Shown in pieces: positions 8,301-17,529 of a stretch of DNA of 64,000 nucleotides (positions are counted from its first letter, which is position 1; each line of letters opens with the position of its first letter). The notes under the pieces are model-generated. The model was not told the DNA's origin. It saw only the letters and a program-made list of their open reading frames with translations, and made no database searches. This DNA comes from Verrucomicrobiaceae bacterium (lineage in GTDB: Bacteria > Verrucomicrobiota > Verrucomicrobiia > Verrucomicrobiales > Verrucomicrobiaceae). The translations under genes were made by a program, and so were the position numbers. The stretch is from the NCBI GenBank assembly GCA_016713245.1, contig JADJPM010000004.1:1-64000 (forward strand). Direction: 5' to 3'.

Positions 8301-8330
8301 GAAAAAGCCAGACCTTGATTGGCCTGGCTT
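8301..8330 (-). terminator. rho-independent terminator
   Basis: Minus-strand AAGCCAG (8330-8324) pairs with CTGGCTT (8311-8305), followed by a U-run (TTTTTC). It follows the 71-aa gene and separates it from the 181-aa/nuclease operon. Confidence 0.75.
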
Positions 8331-8355
8331 CATGTGTGGTTGGGGTGGTGGTGAG

Positions 8356-8571
8356 CTATGCTGCTTGCGCGAGCACAGTGACTTCTTTGGTGGTGTCTTC
8401 CGCGAGTGTCAGTGTGGTTGCTTGAATCCATCCTGGCGAACCACGAAGCGCATTCTGCAAGAGTTCATCCGTGAGCTTGGTCATGGGAATCTTGAGGTGT
8501 TTGGCCTGGTGGTAGAGCACGGAGACAAGGAACCGACTGAGCTGCGGAGAATAATGCCGTGGACGTGCCAT
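8356..8571 (-). CDS. small hypothetical protein, 71 aa, possible ribbon-helix-helix
   Basis: MARPRHYSPQLSRFLVSVLYHQAKHLKIPMTKLTDELLQ... The basic N-terminus and the 'HLKIPMTKLTDELLQNAL' segment are compatible with a small ribbon-helix-helix-type DNA-binding protein, but this is weak. It is its own unit, ended by the hairpin at 8301-8330. Confidence 0.5.
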   Translation of the reverse strand: MARPRHYSPQLSRFLVSVLYHQAKHLKIPMTKLTDELLQNALRGSPGWIQATTLTLAEDTTKEVTVLAQAA

Positions 8572-8596
8572 GGTGTTCTCCTTGGTGGTTTGGGTG

Positions 8597-8755
8597 CTAC
8601 TTCTGGACGTAACGCTGATCGCAGATTTCGAGGATGGATTCCTGCGAATAGCGGAAGGCAGCCTTCATCGAATCAGCGCCAAATTTGAAGGCGACGATGA
8701 TGACGGATGTCTGAACTGCTGCGATGATGTAGAGGATAACGACTGCCTTTTTCAT
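8597..8755 (-). CDS. 52-aa single-pass membrane peptide
   Basis: From ATG 8755: MKKAVVILYIIAAVQTSVII is a single hydrophobic helix, followed by a soluble tail with a Cys (EICDQRYVQK). No homology is recognised. It lies 25 bp upstream of the 71-aa gene in the same direction. Confidence 0.5.
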   Translation of the reverse strand: MKKAVVILYIIAAVQTSVIIVAFKFGADSMKAAFRYSQESILEICDQRYVQK

Positions 8756-8847
8756 TGTGGGTATGGGTGTAGGGTTGATGAGGGTTGGAGATAAACTCCT
8801 TCTCATCTTGCTATACCCGTAATGACCTGGCGCGAAGGGGGGAGGGG

Positions 8848-10800
8848 TCAGAGTTTGCCCTGCGCGCATTCAATATTTGCCCGCTTTGTGTCGATCTCAG
8901 GTTTTCCTCCAGTGATCGAGATACAGTTCGTCCACTTGTGTGATTTTCCAGGTTCGAGCTTATCCAGCTTCAATCCTTCGGAAGGCTTATATTTTCCGTT
9001 TGGATTGGTCACCTCCGGCACCAGCACAATGTCAGTCAAGGTAAACGCGGAGTCATTCGTTAGCGTGATGTCATCATTAAAGATGCCATAGGAAATGTCC
9101 CAGTGATATTTGAGCGCCAGCAACTTCTCGGTTTGGTCTGGAAGGTCGCTACGCATTTTGTCGAGATCAGAGCATTTCCTCACCTCTGCCACGTTACTGA
9201 ATCCGTTCCCCAAGGCCTTCTGCAGTGATTCAAAAGCGTCTGTCGTGCGCCCTTGGTAACCATTCAGTCGAGCAAGCAGGTAGTGATACCCTGGATCGTT
9301 AGCACGCATTGCAGCTATCGAGTTGAGAGTTGTATGAGCCTCCTCCACAAGGTTTACACAAGATAATGCGACACCAAGATTCCAGCGAATGTCGCCATTG
9401 GGGTCGGTGGGTTCCAGTTTAAGGGCTGTCTTCCAGTATATCACCGCCATCTCATCACCTGGAACGATTGGTGAATTGAACGCATTCTTCTCTTGGCGCT
9501 TTGTGAGCGTCGCCAATGCCAACTCACCAGCCTGGCGCATCAGACTTAACCGATAAGTGTCATAGACAGCCTGGCTTGGAATCAGCTTAGCAACATCTGC
9601 AAACTCTGCAGCCCGCTGAAGCTGGACGGTTGCATCGACATCCGCTCCATCAAGTTTTACCTCTTGGCGAATCATCTGTGCTTTCACAAAGGGATTCATC
9701 GGACTCACTTGTGCGCGGTCACGATAATACTGGAGCTGTCCGGCTAGATTGTTTTCCTTCGACAATTTCTTCCACTGATCCTCGTCTTGCATCTGTGGAC
9801 TGAAAGCGAGTCCTGTTGAAGGCCAAGAATGTCTTTCCGCAAGTTGATTAGCGCTGGTTCTTGTCCTCTGGAGAATGTCATCTCTCTTGCTATTGAATTC
9901 ACGCTGCACTCCTTCAAGTTGCGTTTTCTTTTCCTTGTCCAGTTTGCTGCCAGTGTCCCATGCGTCCCACAGCACAGCTCCAACAGCCAAAACCGCACCA
10001 ACTAGTGCTCCACTGACCTCGCCGTTATGGTCTCCGCCATTATTGAAGCCATCACTTTGCGGTGCATTGTAGGCACGATACGCCAGTGCTAGTGGAACCC
10101 CAGCAGCAGCGCCATTACCGAGCGATTTCCAAGCACCGTTTTTGAGTGCCTCGTAGCTTGCAGCATCAATCGCCGCGACATTCTCGACTAACACAGCATT
10201 AGCGTCGATGAGGTCCAGACATTCCCGAAATACGGGCTGGAGTTCTGGATCAAATTTGTGTGCACCGATGTGACTTTCGTAAGTCTGCATGAACTGCCGT
10301 AACTCTCTCAGCCGTTCCATTCCAACATCGGGATTCTTGATATCAACCGTGGGCCAATTCTGATATGCGCGTTCCAGCACAGCTAGAAGGAATTGCTGCT
10401 CATCAACGGAAGGATCGGTTTTGAGATCCAGAGCCAGCAGGGGGGTGGTCGGTGCATTTTTATGGAAAGTTGTGCGTTCGACACTTTCAGAACTGAATAG
10501 CCCCAAACAGACCATCAGGTAGGAAAGCCCAATCAAGGACATGATCATCATTTTCATCCTTGGACGCGCAAGTCTTCTCAACCGTCTCCACGCCAGATGT
10601 CCGATCAAGATTGCGGGAACGCCCATGAGAACTGGGTATTTGAGCGCCCCCATGCTGAAAACTGCTGTGATGAAGAGGTGCGCAGCTAGCGGAACACGTT
10701 CACTCCAAGACACGAGCTGCGCCCATACTCGTAACGCTCGATTCGTGTGGGATTGACCTGGTTCAATGGCTAAAGGCTCCATGTGTCCTAATACGGACAT
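8848..10800 (-). CDS. large membrane-anchored protein with TPR-like repeats
   Basis: From ATG 10800 (MSVLGHMEPLAIEPGQ; ATG 10782 is the alternative) the product is 650 aa. The upstream frame continues across the divergent XRE gene and is unlikely to be used. Features: two or more hydrophobic helices within the first ~110 residues (including MMIMSLIGLSYLMVCLGLF), a Gly-rich hydrophobic stretch (SGALVGAVLAVGAVLWDAW), charged helical segments, then TPR-like helices (LALATLTKRQEKN, DIRWNLGVALSCVNLVEEA, YHYLLARLNGYQGRTTDAF). It ends with a beta-rich domain. The family is not recognised. It may be a sensor or scaffold controlled by the divergent XRE protein. Confidence 0.65.
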   Translation of the reverse strand: MSVLGHMEPLAIEPGQSHTNRALRVWAQLVSWSERVPLAAHLFITAVFSMGALKYPVLMGVPAILIGHLAWRRLRRLARPRMKMMIMSLIGLSYLMVCLGLFSSESVERTTFHKNAPTTPLLALDLKTDPSVDEQQFLLAVLERAYQNWPTVDIKNPDVGMERLRELRQFMQTYESHIGAHKFDPELQPVFRECLDLIDANAVLVENVAAIDAASYEALKNGAWKSLGNGAAAGVPLALAYRAYNAPQSDGFNNGGDHNGEVSGALVGAVLAVGAVLWDAWDTGSKLDKEKKTQLEGVQREFNSKRDDILQRTRTSANQLAERHSWPSTGLAFSPQMQDEDQWKKLSKENNLAGQLQYYRDRAQVSPMNPFVKAQMIRQEVKLDGADVDATVQLQRAAEFADVAKLIPSQAVYDTYRLSLMRQAGELALATLTKRQEKNAFNSPIVPGDEMAVIYWKTALKLEPTDPNGDIRWNLGVALSCVNLVEEAHTTLNSIAAMRANDPGYHYLLARLNGYQGRTTDAFESLQKALGNGFSNVAEVRKCSDLDKMRSDLPDQTEKLLALKYHWDISYGIFNDDITLTNDSAFTLTDIVLVPEVTNPNGKYKPSEGLKLDKLEPGKSHKWTNCISITGGKPEIDTKRANIECAQGKL

Positions 10801-10834
10801 CCATGCTGGCGATTTCAAGCCATAATATCGCAGG

Positions 10835-11089
10835 GTGGCAAAAACGCCCTCAGACGAATATTTGGAAATCCTTGGAGCAGTCTTCAAGGAGGCGAGAGAG
10901 CGTGCCGGCATGTCCCAGAAGAAACTGGCTGAGGTTTCTGGAGTGGGTCGGACTGGCATCGTGAACCTGGAAGCAGCCAAGAGGAACATCTCCATCTTGA
11001 TCGGACAGATGCTCGCAGATGGCATGGGTGTTCCTTATGCGTCGTTGATCACTGAGGTTGAGAAGCGATGGTCGAAGCGGAAGAAGTGA
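10835..11089 (+). CDS. XRE-family helix-turn-helix regulator, 84 aa
   Basis: GTG start at 10835. A single HTH_3 domain: FKEARERAGMSQKKLAEVSGV...IVNLEAAKRN, then a short basic tail (EKRWSKRKK). It is divergent from the TPR-like membrane gene with about 34 bp between starts, so autoregulation of the shared promoter region is likely. Confidence 0.85.
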   Translation: MAKTPSDEYLEILGAVFKEARERAGMSQKKLAEVSGVGRTGIVNLEAAKRNISILIGQMLADGMGVPYASLITEVEKRWSKRKK

Positions 11090-11247
11090 CCAGACACCCC
11101 ATTTTTGATAAAAGCTGTCAGGTGAATAACTGTACACCTGAATGCTGCCAAACCATTGATCCATAAGGGTTTCAGCGGATGTTTTTTGCTGGATGGATTT
11201 GGGCATCTTTGTCAGCAAAAGCAGGAGCATCTCCGACCTTCTGATAG

Positions 11248-11520
11248 TTTACCAAAAACCAGCTCATTAGGCCAGACATCATTCTGCATCGGCGTCATCT
11301 TCTGACCGTTGACCTGGCTCACAATTTTGTGCTGGCCTGTCGTCGCTGCAATAATTCCAAGAGTGATGCTCTTGCCGAAGTCGATGCTCTGGACCAGTGG
11401 ATTGAACGCAACAAATTACACTGTCAAAGGATTGAGCTTGAGGCGGCTTCTATCGGACTTCCTGCGGACGCCAATGCTTCAGCTCGTGTGGCCGTTTGGG
11501 CTTATGAGCGTGAGACTTGA
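11248..11520 (+). pseudogene. 5'-truncated HNH endonuclease fragment
   Basis: An open frame without a proper start contains TVDLAHNFVLACRRCNNSKSD, the conserved second half of an HNH motif (H..N...C..CN), followed by LDQWIERN. The first half with the catalytic His is missing, and the frame is closed by a stop at 11242. It lies in the decayed zone between the accessory module and tRNA-Cys. Confidence 0.55.
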
Positions 11521-11530
11521 TCGAATCAGT

Positions 11531-12029
11531 TCACAGCCCCACCCGCCTCAACAAATCCAACTGCCTCTGCCCAACCGTGTCACTCTTTCTGCGATTTAAT
11601 GACTGCGGCATCAGCTCAAGATTCCAGAACTCCTTTCCGTATTGAGGGAACTTGGCGACCGGCAGGATGTGATCGACTTCAGTAATTTCGCCGGCAAGAG
11701 CATCGAGAAGATCATGTTGTTCCTCCTGTGTCAAAGCAGCCAGAATCTCGTCCATCTTCGTCATGGTGGATTTGAGGAACTCTTTGGCAGCTTTGGTCAT
11801 GTTGGGTTCGCAGATGTTCCAGTGCCTCCTCCTGAGTGTCAAAGAAACCATGAAGGCGGTGTGAGGGTCGAATATCGGTTCCCATTGAAGCTGGGTTTTG
11901 ATCTGCCAACAACATCATGACCACCTTCTGAACTACTTCACTCCAGACGCCAAGAGCTGTGTTGATGGAGGCAAATTGCTTCAAGAGCATTTGAGCGTCC
12001 CGAAATAAGTTCTCCTGTGGAACATTCAT
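11531..12029 (-). pseudogene. probably frameshifted HNH-type gene
   Basis: Two overlapping frames. Frame A starts at ATG 12029 (MNVPQENLFRDAQMLLKQF) and reads naturally to about EALEHLR near 11800. Frame B from ATG 11800 reads MTKAAKEFLKSTMTKMDEIL and then ITEVDHILPVAKFPQYGKEF, NLELMPQSLNRRKSD, an HNH-like core (DH...N..N). The end of frame A is unnatural, so one ancestral gene with a frameshift near 11800 is likely. The 89-aa frame B alone could still be a functional small HNH protein. Confidence 0.5.
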
Positions 12030-12118
12030 GCACTCAGCGACCTTTTAATTCGACGGTGATTGGGAGGCCGATTTCGCTTCCTCAAACCTCCGGGAATCTC
12101 GTCAACCGTGGTCGAATA

Positions 12119-12155
12119 TGTTCTTACTTTCGTTCTTACTTTTCGCCAATTGGCG
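12119..12155. repeat. direct repeat plus 12-bp palindrome beside tRNA-Cys
   Basis: GTTCTTACTTT occurs twice in tandem, separated by one base (about 12119-12142), immediately followed by the perfect palindrome CGCCAATTGGCG (12144-12155). It is 26 bp from the tRNA-Cys 3' end on the side of the accessory module. It could be part of an attachment or recombinase site, but no integrase or second copy is visible. Confidence 0.4.
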
Positions 12156-12180
12156 TTGGAAGCCTTGATTTATCAAGTGG

Positions 12181-12252
12181 AGGCGAGGGCGGGAATTGAA
12201 CCCGCGCATACCGGTTTTGCAGACCAGTGCATTACCACTTTGCTACCTCGCC
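12181..12252 (-). tRNA. tRNA-Cys(GCA), canonical
   Basis: A full cloverleaf: acceptor GGCGAGG/CCTCGCC, D-loop with GTGG, anticodon loop TCTGCAA with GCA, T-arm GCGGG-TTCAATT-CCCGC. CCA is not encoded. It has the normal G18G19 and TTC, in contrast to the array at 38.3-42.8 kb. Its 3' end faces the accessory module. Confidence 0.97.
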
Positions 12253-12305
12253 ATTTCCTGTCCTGAAGGAAAGTGGGCTGATACTAGGCGCGGGGCTCCG
12301 GTGTG

Positions 12306-13175
12306 TCAAATGAAGCGGCTGAGGATGGGGCGGAGCTCCTCCACGGTGCTCGCTGGCCATAGAGAGCGATCCGTCATGATCGCGGTGTCGAGGGCGTGGT
12401 GCTCTGGAGCGTCCGGCACGGCGGGGATCCGCGGGATGACTCGGGCTAGGATGGATTTGGCGGCGGAGACATTCGCGTGGAGGTGGGTAATGACGGATTC
12501 GGCGGTCACCGCCTCCTCCTCGACCTTCCAGCAATCGTAGTCCGTGATCATCGCCAGTGTGGCGAGGGCGATCTCCGCCTCGCGGGCGAGCTTGGCCTCC
12601 GGCAGGTTCGTCATGCCGATGACATCGAAACCGAGCTGGCGGTTCGCGTTGGATTCCGCCCGCGTGGAAAAGGCGGGGCCGTCCATGCAGACGTAGGTGC
12701 CGCCGTTGTGAACGCGGAGCCCCAGAGCCTGGCTTTCCTCGTGCAAAAGGGTGCGCAAGCCCGTCGAGATCGGATCGCCGAAGGCCACATGCGCCACGAT
12801 GCCGCGGCCGAAGAAGGTGTGATGCTCGCGGCGGCTCGTGCGGTCGAAAAACTGGTCCGGCAGCAGCACATCACGCGGATGGTATTGCTCCTGCAGGCTG
12901 CCCACGGCGGTCACGGCGATGATCCAGCGCACATTCAGGCTACGCAGCGCCCAGATATTGGCCCGATGGTTCAGCTCTGTAGGCAGGATTCGGTGCCCTT
13001 TGCCATGCCGAGGCAGGAAAACGACCCGCCGCCCGGCAAAATCACCCGCGATGAGCGTGTCGCTCGGCGGGCCGAAGGGCGTGGAAACGTTGATTTCCTC
13101 ACGGTTCGAGAATCCGTCGAGGTCGTAAAGGCCGGAGCCGCCGATGATGCCAATGGCAGGGGGAGAGTCAGTCAT
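12306..13175 (-). CDS. mtnP: S-methyl-5'-thioadenosine phosphorylase
   Basis: A 289-aa protein, the usual size. It should cleave methylthioadenosine with phosphate to adenine and 5-methylthioribose-1-phosphate for methionine salvage. Motifs: IGIIGGSGLYDLDGF at the phosphate site, FLPRHGKGHRILPTELNHRA with NHRANIWAL, and the purine/ribose site VCMDGPAFSTRAESNANR. FDVIGMTNLPEAKLAREAEI follows, then the acid patch ITDYDCW. It is monocistronic, close to tRNA-Cys and convergent with nothing. Confidence 0.93.
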   Translation of the reverse strand: MTDSPPAIGIIGGSGLYDLDGFSNREEINVSTPFGPPSDTLIAGDFAGRRVVFLPRHGKGHRILPTELNHRANIWALRSLNVRWIIAVTAVGSLQEQYHPRDVLLPDQFFDRTSRREHHTFFGRGIVAHVAFGDPISTGLRTLLHEESQALGLRVHNGGTYVCMDGPAFSTRAESNANRQLGFDVIGMTNLPEAKLAREAEIALATLAMITDYDCWKVEEEAVTAESVITHLHANVSAAKSILARVIPRIPAVPDAPEHHALDTAIMTDRSLWPASTVEELRPILSRFI

Positions 13176-13309
13176 GCGGTGGTGAGGATAGAAAGGCGGG
13201 GCGGAGGATCAAACAACGATGACGCCTCTTTCATCCTATTGCCTTTTGCTTTCCCGGGAGATTGCGGGAGCACCCTTGACCCGTTCCTTGGCCTCTTGAC
13301 CATGAAGCA

Positions 13310-16300
13310 ATGATCTCCTGGTTCGCCCGCAACTCCGTCGCTGCCAATCTCCTGATGCTTGCCATCATGGGGCTTGGCTTGTGGACACTGCTCACGGGGC
13401 GCATCCCGTTGGAAGTGTTCCCGGACATGCCATCGCGCTTCCTTTCCGTGAACGTGCCCTATCCCGGTGCCACGCCGGAGGAGGTCGAGGAGACCATCGT
13501 GCTGCGCATCGAGGAGGCCATTCAGCAGGTCACGGGCATCAAGCGCATCGTTTCCACCGCCTCCTCCAGCGGCGGCATGGTCATGATCGAGATCAACGAT
13601 GCCGATCAGGCCCGCGACATCATCGACGAGATCAAAATCCGCGTCGATGCCATCCCAAACTTCCCCAGCCTCGCTGAGCGGCCCATCATCCAGCAGGATG
13701 ACCACCTCGATTCCGTCATCAGCGTCATGCTGGCGGCGGACATGGCAGAGCGTGACTTGCGCCGATTGGGTGAACAAATCCGCGATGAGATCGCCTCGTT
13801 GCCCGGCATCTCGCATGCGAATCTCAGCGGCGTGCGGCCCTACGAGATCAGCATCGAGATCCCTGAGGCCACGCTGCGGAAATACGGCCTGACTTTGGAT
13901 CAAATCAGCGCTGCCATCCGCGGCAGCGCCATCGATCTTCCTGCCGGCGTGGTGCAGACGGAGGCGGGAGACGTTTCCATCCGCACGCGGGGCCGTGCCT
14001 ACAGCGGAGCGGATTACGCTCGTGTCGTGATCCTCACACGGCCCGATGGCACGAAGCTTACGCTCGGCGAGGTGGCGAAGATCGCCGATGGCTTCAATGA
14101 GAACCCGCTCATCTCCCGCCTCGATGGCAAACGCTGCGTCTCCATCACCGTCATGCGGGAGAAGTCGCAGAACGCCATCGAGATCGCCCAAAACGTGAAG
14201 GACTACATCCTCACCAAAGGCAGCAAACTACCCGATGGCGTGCGGCTGGAGTTCTGGAACGATCGCTCGAAGATCGTGAAGGGTCGCATCCAGCTCCTGC
14301 TGCAAAACGCCCGCAGCTCGCTCATCCTCGTCTTCATCTGTGTGGGATTGTTCCTCCGCTTCGACGCGGTGTTCTGGGTGGCCGTGGGCATGTGCATGAG
14401 CTTCCTCGGAGCCTTTGCGCTGATGCCGCTGTTCGATCTCTCGATCAATCTGAGCTCCGTCTTCGGCTTCATCCTCGTGCTCGGCATCGTCGTCGATGAT
14501 GCCATCGTCACCGCCGAGCAGGTGGATACCTTCAAACAAGAGGGAAGATCGGCGCTGGATGCCGCCATCGAGGGCGTGCAGCGTCTCGCTGCCCCCATCA
14601 CCTTTGGCGTGCTCACCACTATTGCCGCCTTCTCGCCGATGGCGGCGGGCTTTGGCGATTTCGGCGTGATGTTCCAGCCCATCGCCATCATTTTCATCAG
14701 TGTGATGCTACTGGCGCTGCTGGAGACGAAATTCATCCTCCCCAGCCATCTCGCCCATCGTTTTCCCATTCTCAGCACGGCGGCGGATGCCCTCGATCCC
14801 GTGCATCGCTTCTCGGAAGGTATGCTGCATCGCTTTGTGAAGGCAGTTTACCGACCCTCGCTGCGCTTCTGCATTCACTTTCGCTACTCCGTGCTCGCCG
14901 CCGTGTTTGGCGGCCTCGGCGTGCTCTTCGCTATCTACTTTAGCGATCGCATTCCCACGACTTTCTTCCCGCGTGTGGCCTCGGAGCGCATCGAGTGCCG
15001 TCTCAGCATGCTTGATGGCACGCCGTTTGAGACCACGGATGGCCACATCGCTAAAATCTACGACCTCGCCGAGCAGATGCGGAGGGACTACGTCGGTCCC
15101 GATGGCCGCCCGGTCATTCGCAGCATCATTTCCAACACCGGCATGACCAGCAGTTCCAGAGGCTCCTCCGGCGGCAGCGGCAGCCATCGAGGTGAAGTGA
15201 CCATCGAGACCTACGGACCCGAGGAACGCAGCATGCAGGCCAACACCGTCGAGATGGCCGCCGACTGGCGAAAACGCATCGAGGAGGCCTACGGCTCCAA
15301 AAGCATTCCTGGAGCCGAGGAACTCACTTTCCGCGCTGAAATCATGCGCAGCGGTGATCCCATCGATATCCAGCTCACCGGCACGAATCCCGATGAACTT
15401 CTCGCTCTCTCCGAGCAGATCAAAGCACGCCTCGGCACCATCGCCGGTGTGTATGATGTATCCGACAGCCTCGATTCCGGTCGCAATGAGATTCAGCTTC
15501 GTTTGAAGCCGGAAGCGCAGCAGTTCGGCTTCACCGTCAATGACCTCGCCCGCCAGGTGCGTGGCGTTTTCTTTGGCGATGAGGTCCAGCGCATCCAGCG
15601 AGGCCGCAACGAGGTCAAAGTCATGCTTCGCTATCCCAAAGAGGATCGCAAATCCCTCGCCACGCTCGATACGCTGCGAGTGAGAGCTTCCAATGGGCTC
15701 GAAATTCCCTTCGCCCGCGTGGCGGAAGCCAAGGTGGGCAAAGGGTTCACCTCCATCAAGCGGGTGGACCGCCGCCGCGCCCTCAACATCACCGCCGATG
15801 TCAACAAGGCCACCACGAACCCCGGTGTCGTACGCGAATCGCTGGTGCCCTTTCTTGAAGAACTCATGGCCCAGCACGCCCACATCGGCTGGAATTTCGA
15901 AGGCGAAGCCCGCAGCGAAAAGGAGAGCCAGGCCGCGCTGATGGTCTCTTCCCTGCTCGTGCTGTTTAGCCTTTATGCACTGATCGCGATTCCGCTGAAG
16001 AGCTACCTCCAACCGCTCATCGTGCTCATCCTGATCCCCTTTGGCATCGTCGGGGCCACGCTCGGTCATCTCTTCCACGACATGCCGCTTAGCCTGATGA
16101 GCCTCTGCGGCATCCTCGCGGTCTCCGGCGTGATCGTGAATGACACTCTCGTCCTCGTCGATCGCATCAATGAACTCCGCGATGAAGGTGGCAGCATGGC
16201 CGATGCGGTCACGGAAGGTGGAGCCTCGCGCTTCCGCGCCATCTTCCTCACGCAGATCACCACCTTCGTTGGTCTCGTGCCCCTCATCTTCAATCTCGGC

Positions 16301-16558
16301 CCCGCCATCGACAAAGCGCCGCCCATCCTCCACGAGATCCTCGTCTGGATCTTCGGTGACAACCGCACGGCCCAGGCCACCAGCGCCCAGTTCCTCACTC
16401 CGATGTCCGTTGCGATGGGCTACGGCAGCCTCTTTGCCACCGTCATCACCCTCTACCTCGTGCCGATGTGCTACATGGTGCTGGATGATCTGACGAAGCT
16501 GGTCAGGCGTGGAGCGACTCTCGTGCGCCTTCGCCCACAGGCCGAAGCGGCGGTATAA
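13310..16558 (+). CDS. RND-family efflux transporter (AcrB-like)
   Basis: 1,082 aa, with the duplicated 2 x 6 transmembrane layout. The N-terminus MISWFARNSVAANLLMLAIM is followed by FPDMPSRFLSVNVPYPGATP and EEVEETIVLRIEEAI, hallmarks of the HAE/AcrB group. TM4 has VVDDAIVTAEQ around residues 393-400, equivalent to the proton-relay Asp pair of AcrB. The C-terminal half has the matching VNDTLVLVDRINELRDEGGS. No membrane-fusion protein or outer-membrane channel gene is adjacent, so partners must be elsewhere. The substrate cannot be inferred. Confidence 0.92.
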   Translation: MISWFARNSVAANLLMLAIMGLGLWTLLTGRIPLEVFPDMPSRFLSVNVPYPGATPEEVEETIVLRIEEAIQQVTGIKRIVSTASSSGGMVMIEINDADQARDIIDEIKIRVDAIPNFPSLAERPIIQQDDHLDSVISVMLAADMAERDLRRLGEQIRDEIASLPGISHANLSGVRPYEISIEIPEATLRKYGLTLDQISAAIRGSAIDLPAGVVQTEAGDVSIRTRGRAYSGADYARVVILTRPDGTKLTLGEVAKIADGFNENPLISRLDGKRCVSITVMREKSQNAIEIAQNVKDYILTKGSKLPDGVRLEFWNDRSKIVKGRIQLLLQNARSSLILVFICVGLFLRFDAVFWVAVGMCMSFLGAFALMPLFDLSINLSSVFGFILVLGIVVDDAIVTAEQVDTFKQEGRSALDAAIEGVQRLAAPITFGVLTTIAAFSPMAAGFGDFGVMFQPIAIIFISVMLLALLETKFILPSHLAHRFPILSTAADALDPVHRFSEGMLHRFVKAVYRPSLRFCIHFRYSVLAAVFGGLGVLFAIYFSDRIPTTFFPRVASERIECRLSMLDGTPFETTDGHIAKIYDLAEQMRRDYVGPDGRPVIRSIISNTGMTSSSRGSSGGSGSHRGEVTIETYGPEERSMQANTVEMAADWRKRIEEAYGSKSIPGAEELTFRAEIMRSGDPIDIQLTGTNPDELLALSEQIKARLGTIAGVYDVSDSLDSGRNEIQLRLKPEAQQFGFTVNDLARQVRGVFFGDEVQRIQRGRNEVKVMLRYPKEDRKSLATLDTLRVRASNGLEIPFARVAEAKVGKGFTSIKRVDRRRALNITADVNKATTNPGVVRESLVPFLEELMAQHAHIGWNFEGEARSEKESQAALMVSSLLVLFSLYALIAIPLKSYLQPLIVLILIPFGIVGATLGHLFHDMPLSLMSLCGILAVSGVIVNDTLVLVDRINELRDEGGSMADAVTEGGASRFRAIFLTQITTFVGLVPLIFNLGPAIDKAPPILHEILVWIFGDNRTAQATSAQFLTPMSVAMGYGSLFATVITLYLVPMCYMVLDDLTKLVRRGATLVRLRPQAEAAV

Positions 16559-16623
16559 GAATGCCTACTCATCCTGTCATCACGCCTCGACAGAACTAAC
16601 CACGCACTTCATGGTAGAGCCGA

Positions 16624-17529
16624 ATGAGAAACGCCGCCTCGCAGAAAAAAGCCTTCATCAGTGCCCTCGCAGACTTTGTGAGGGATTTACAGGGTTATGT
16701 GGCCGGTGATGATGGTCAGTGGACCGTAAAGGGGTTTATCGACATCTACAAGAACGTGTTCACCGTCAGCTCGGACACCAAGATTGTGTCCAAGATCCTT
16801 GAAGTTCACCTCTTTCCACGGCTCCTGGCCTTTGCATTAGAGCAGGGCTATTCCATCGTGCTCGCTGAAAAGCAGAACTGGTATCCCGATCTTAGCTTTG
16901 TGAGCAAAAAGGACTCCAAACTCAAGTTCGCCGTCGATCTCAAGACCAGCTACCGTGACCCCGATTATCCAGGACATGTAAATGGATTCACTCTCGGAAG
17001 CCACGGGGCCTATTTCAAGGACCGTAGTTCGAAGAAAAACATCCAGTTCTCCTATTCTGAATACGCGGCACATATCTGCCTGGGTGTCATATATACCCGG
17101 ACCCCACCTAATGACATCGATGAGACTCGATCCTTCAGTGTGAAGGAACTGGACCCTGCAACACGCAGTGCGAAAAGCAGGATTGTTCCCAGTTTGTGTT
17201 CCATAACCTCCGTGGTGCGAGACTTTGAGTTCTTCGTCTGCGAAAAATGGCAACTCGCCAGTGATAAGCAAGGTTCTGGCAACACAGCCAACATCGGTGC
17301 CATCACCTGGATCGAAGACATCCGTTCAGGTAATGGAGTTTTTTCCAAGCTTGGCGAGCAGTGGTTTGATGAGTATTGGATGAATCATGGACAAGCGACT
17401 TTGCTGCGTGATGGGAAGCCTGTCCCGATCCGCAGCTTGGCTGATTTCATGGAATTTAAAGGGGCAGATAACAGGAACATCGTTCCAGTTCGAACCAAAA
17501 CCATCGGCAAGAGGGGAGGCCCGGCATGA
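16624..17529 (+). CDS. EcoRV-family type II restriction endonuclease
   Basis: A 301-aa protein with family-level similarity to EcoRV (245 aa): SDTKIVSKILEVHLFPRL, then NWYPDLSFV and AVDLKTSYRD. D89, D105 and K107 reproduce the spacing of EcoRV D74, D90 and K92. FTLGSHGAYF and GSGNTANIGAI (the recognition/dimer region GSGNTTNIGSI in EcoRV) are also present. It should cut DNA at a specific site; GATATC or a relative is the natural guess. The stop overlaps the methylase start as ATGA. About 55 extra residues lie mainly at the C-terminus. Confidence 0.9.
   Translation: MRNAASQKKAFISALADFVRDLQGYVAGDDGQWTVKGFIDIYKNVFTVSSDTKIVSKILEVHLFPRLLAFALEQGYSIVLAEKQNWYPDLSFVSKKDSKLKFAVDLKTSYRDPDYPGHVNGFTLGSHGAYFKDRSSKKNIQFSYSEYAAHICLGVIYTRTPPNDIDETRSFSVKELDPATRSAKSRIVPSLCSITSVVRDFEFFVCEKWQLASDKQGSGNTANIGAITWIEDIRSGNGVFSKLGEQWFDEYWMNHGQATLLRDGKPVPIRSLADFMEFKGADNRNIVPVRTKTIGKRGGPA

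Noticed and set aside
12017..12266. Short plus-strand reading frames across the tRNA-Cys region
   Set aside because: They translate the reverse of tRNA-Cys (the familiar spurious AGIEPAHTGF phrase) and have no start signals.
14708..16333. 541-aa minus-strand frame inside the RND transporter
   Set aside because: Antisense shadow of the transporter; His/Glu-rich and without a recognisable domain.
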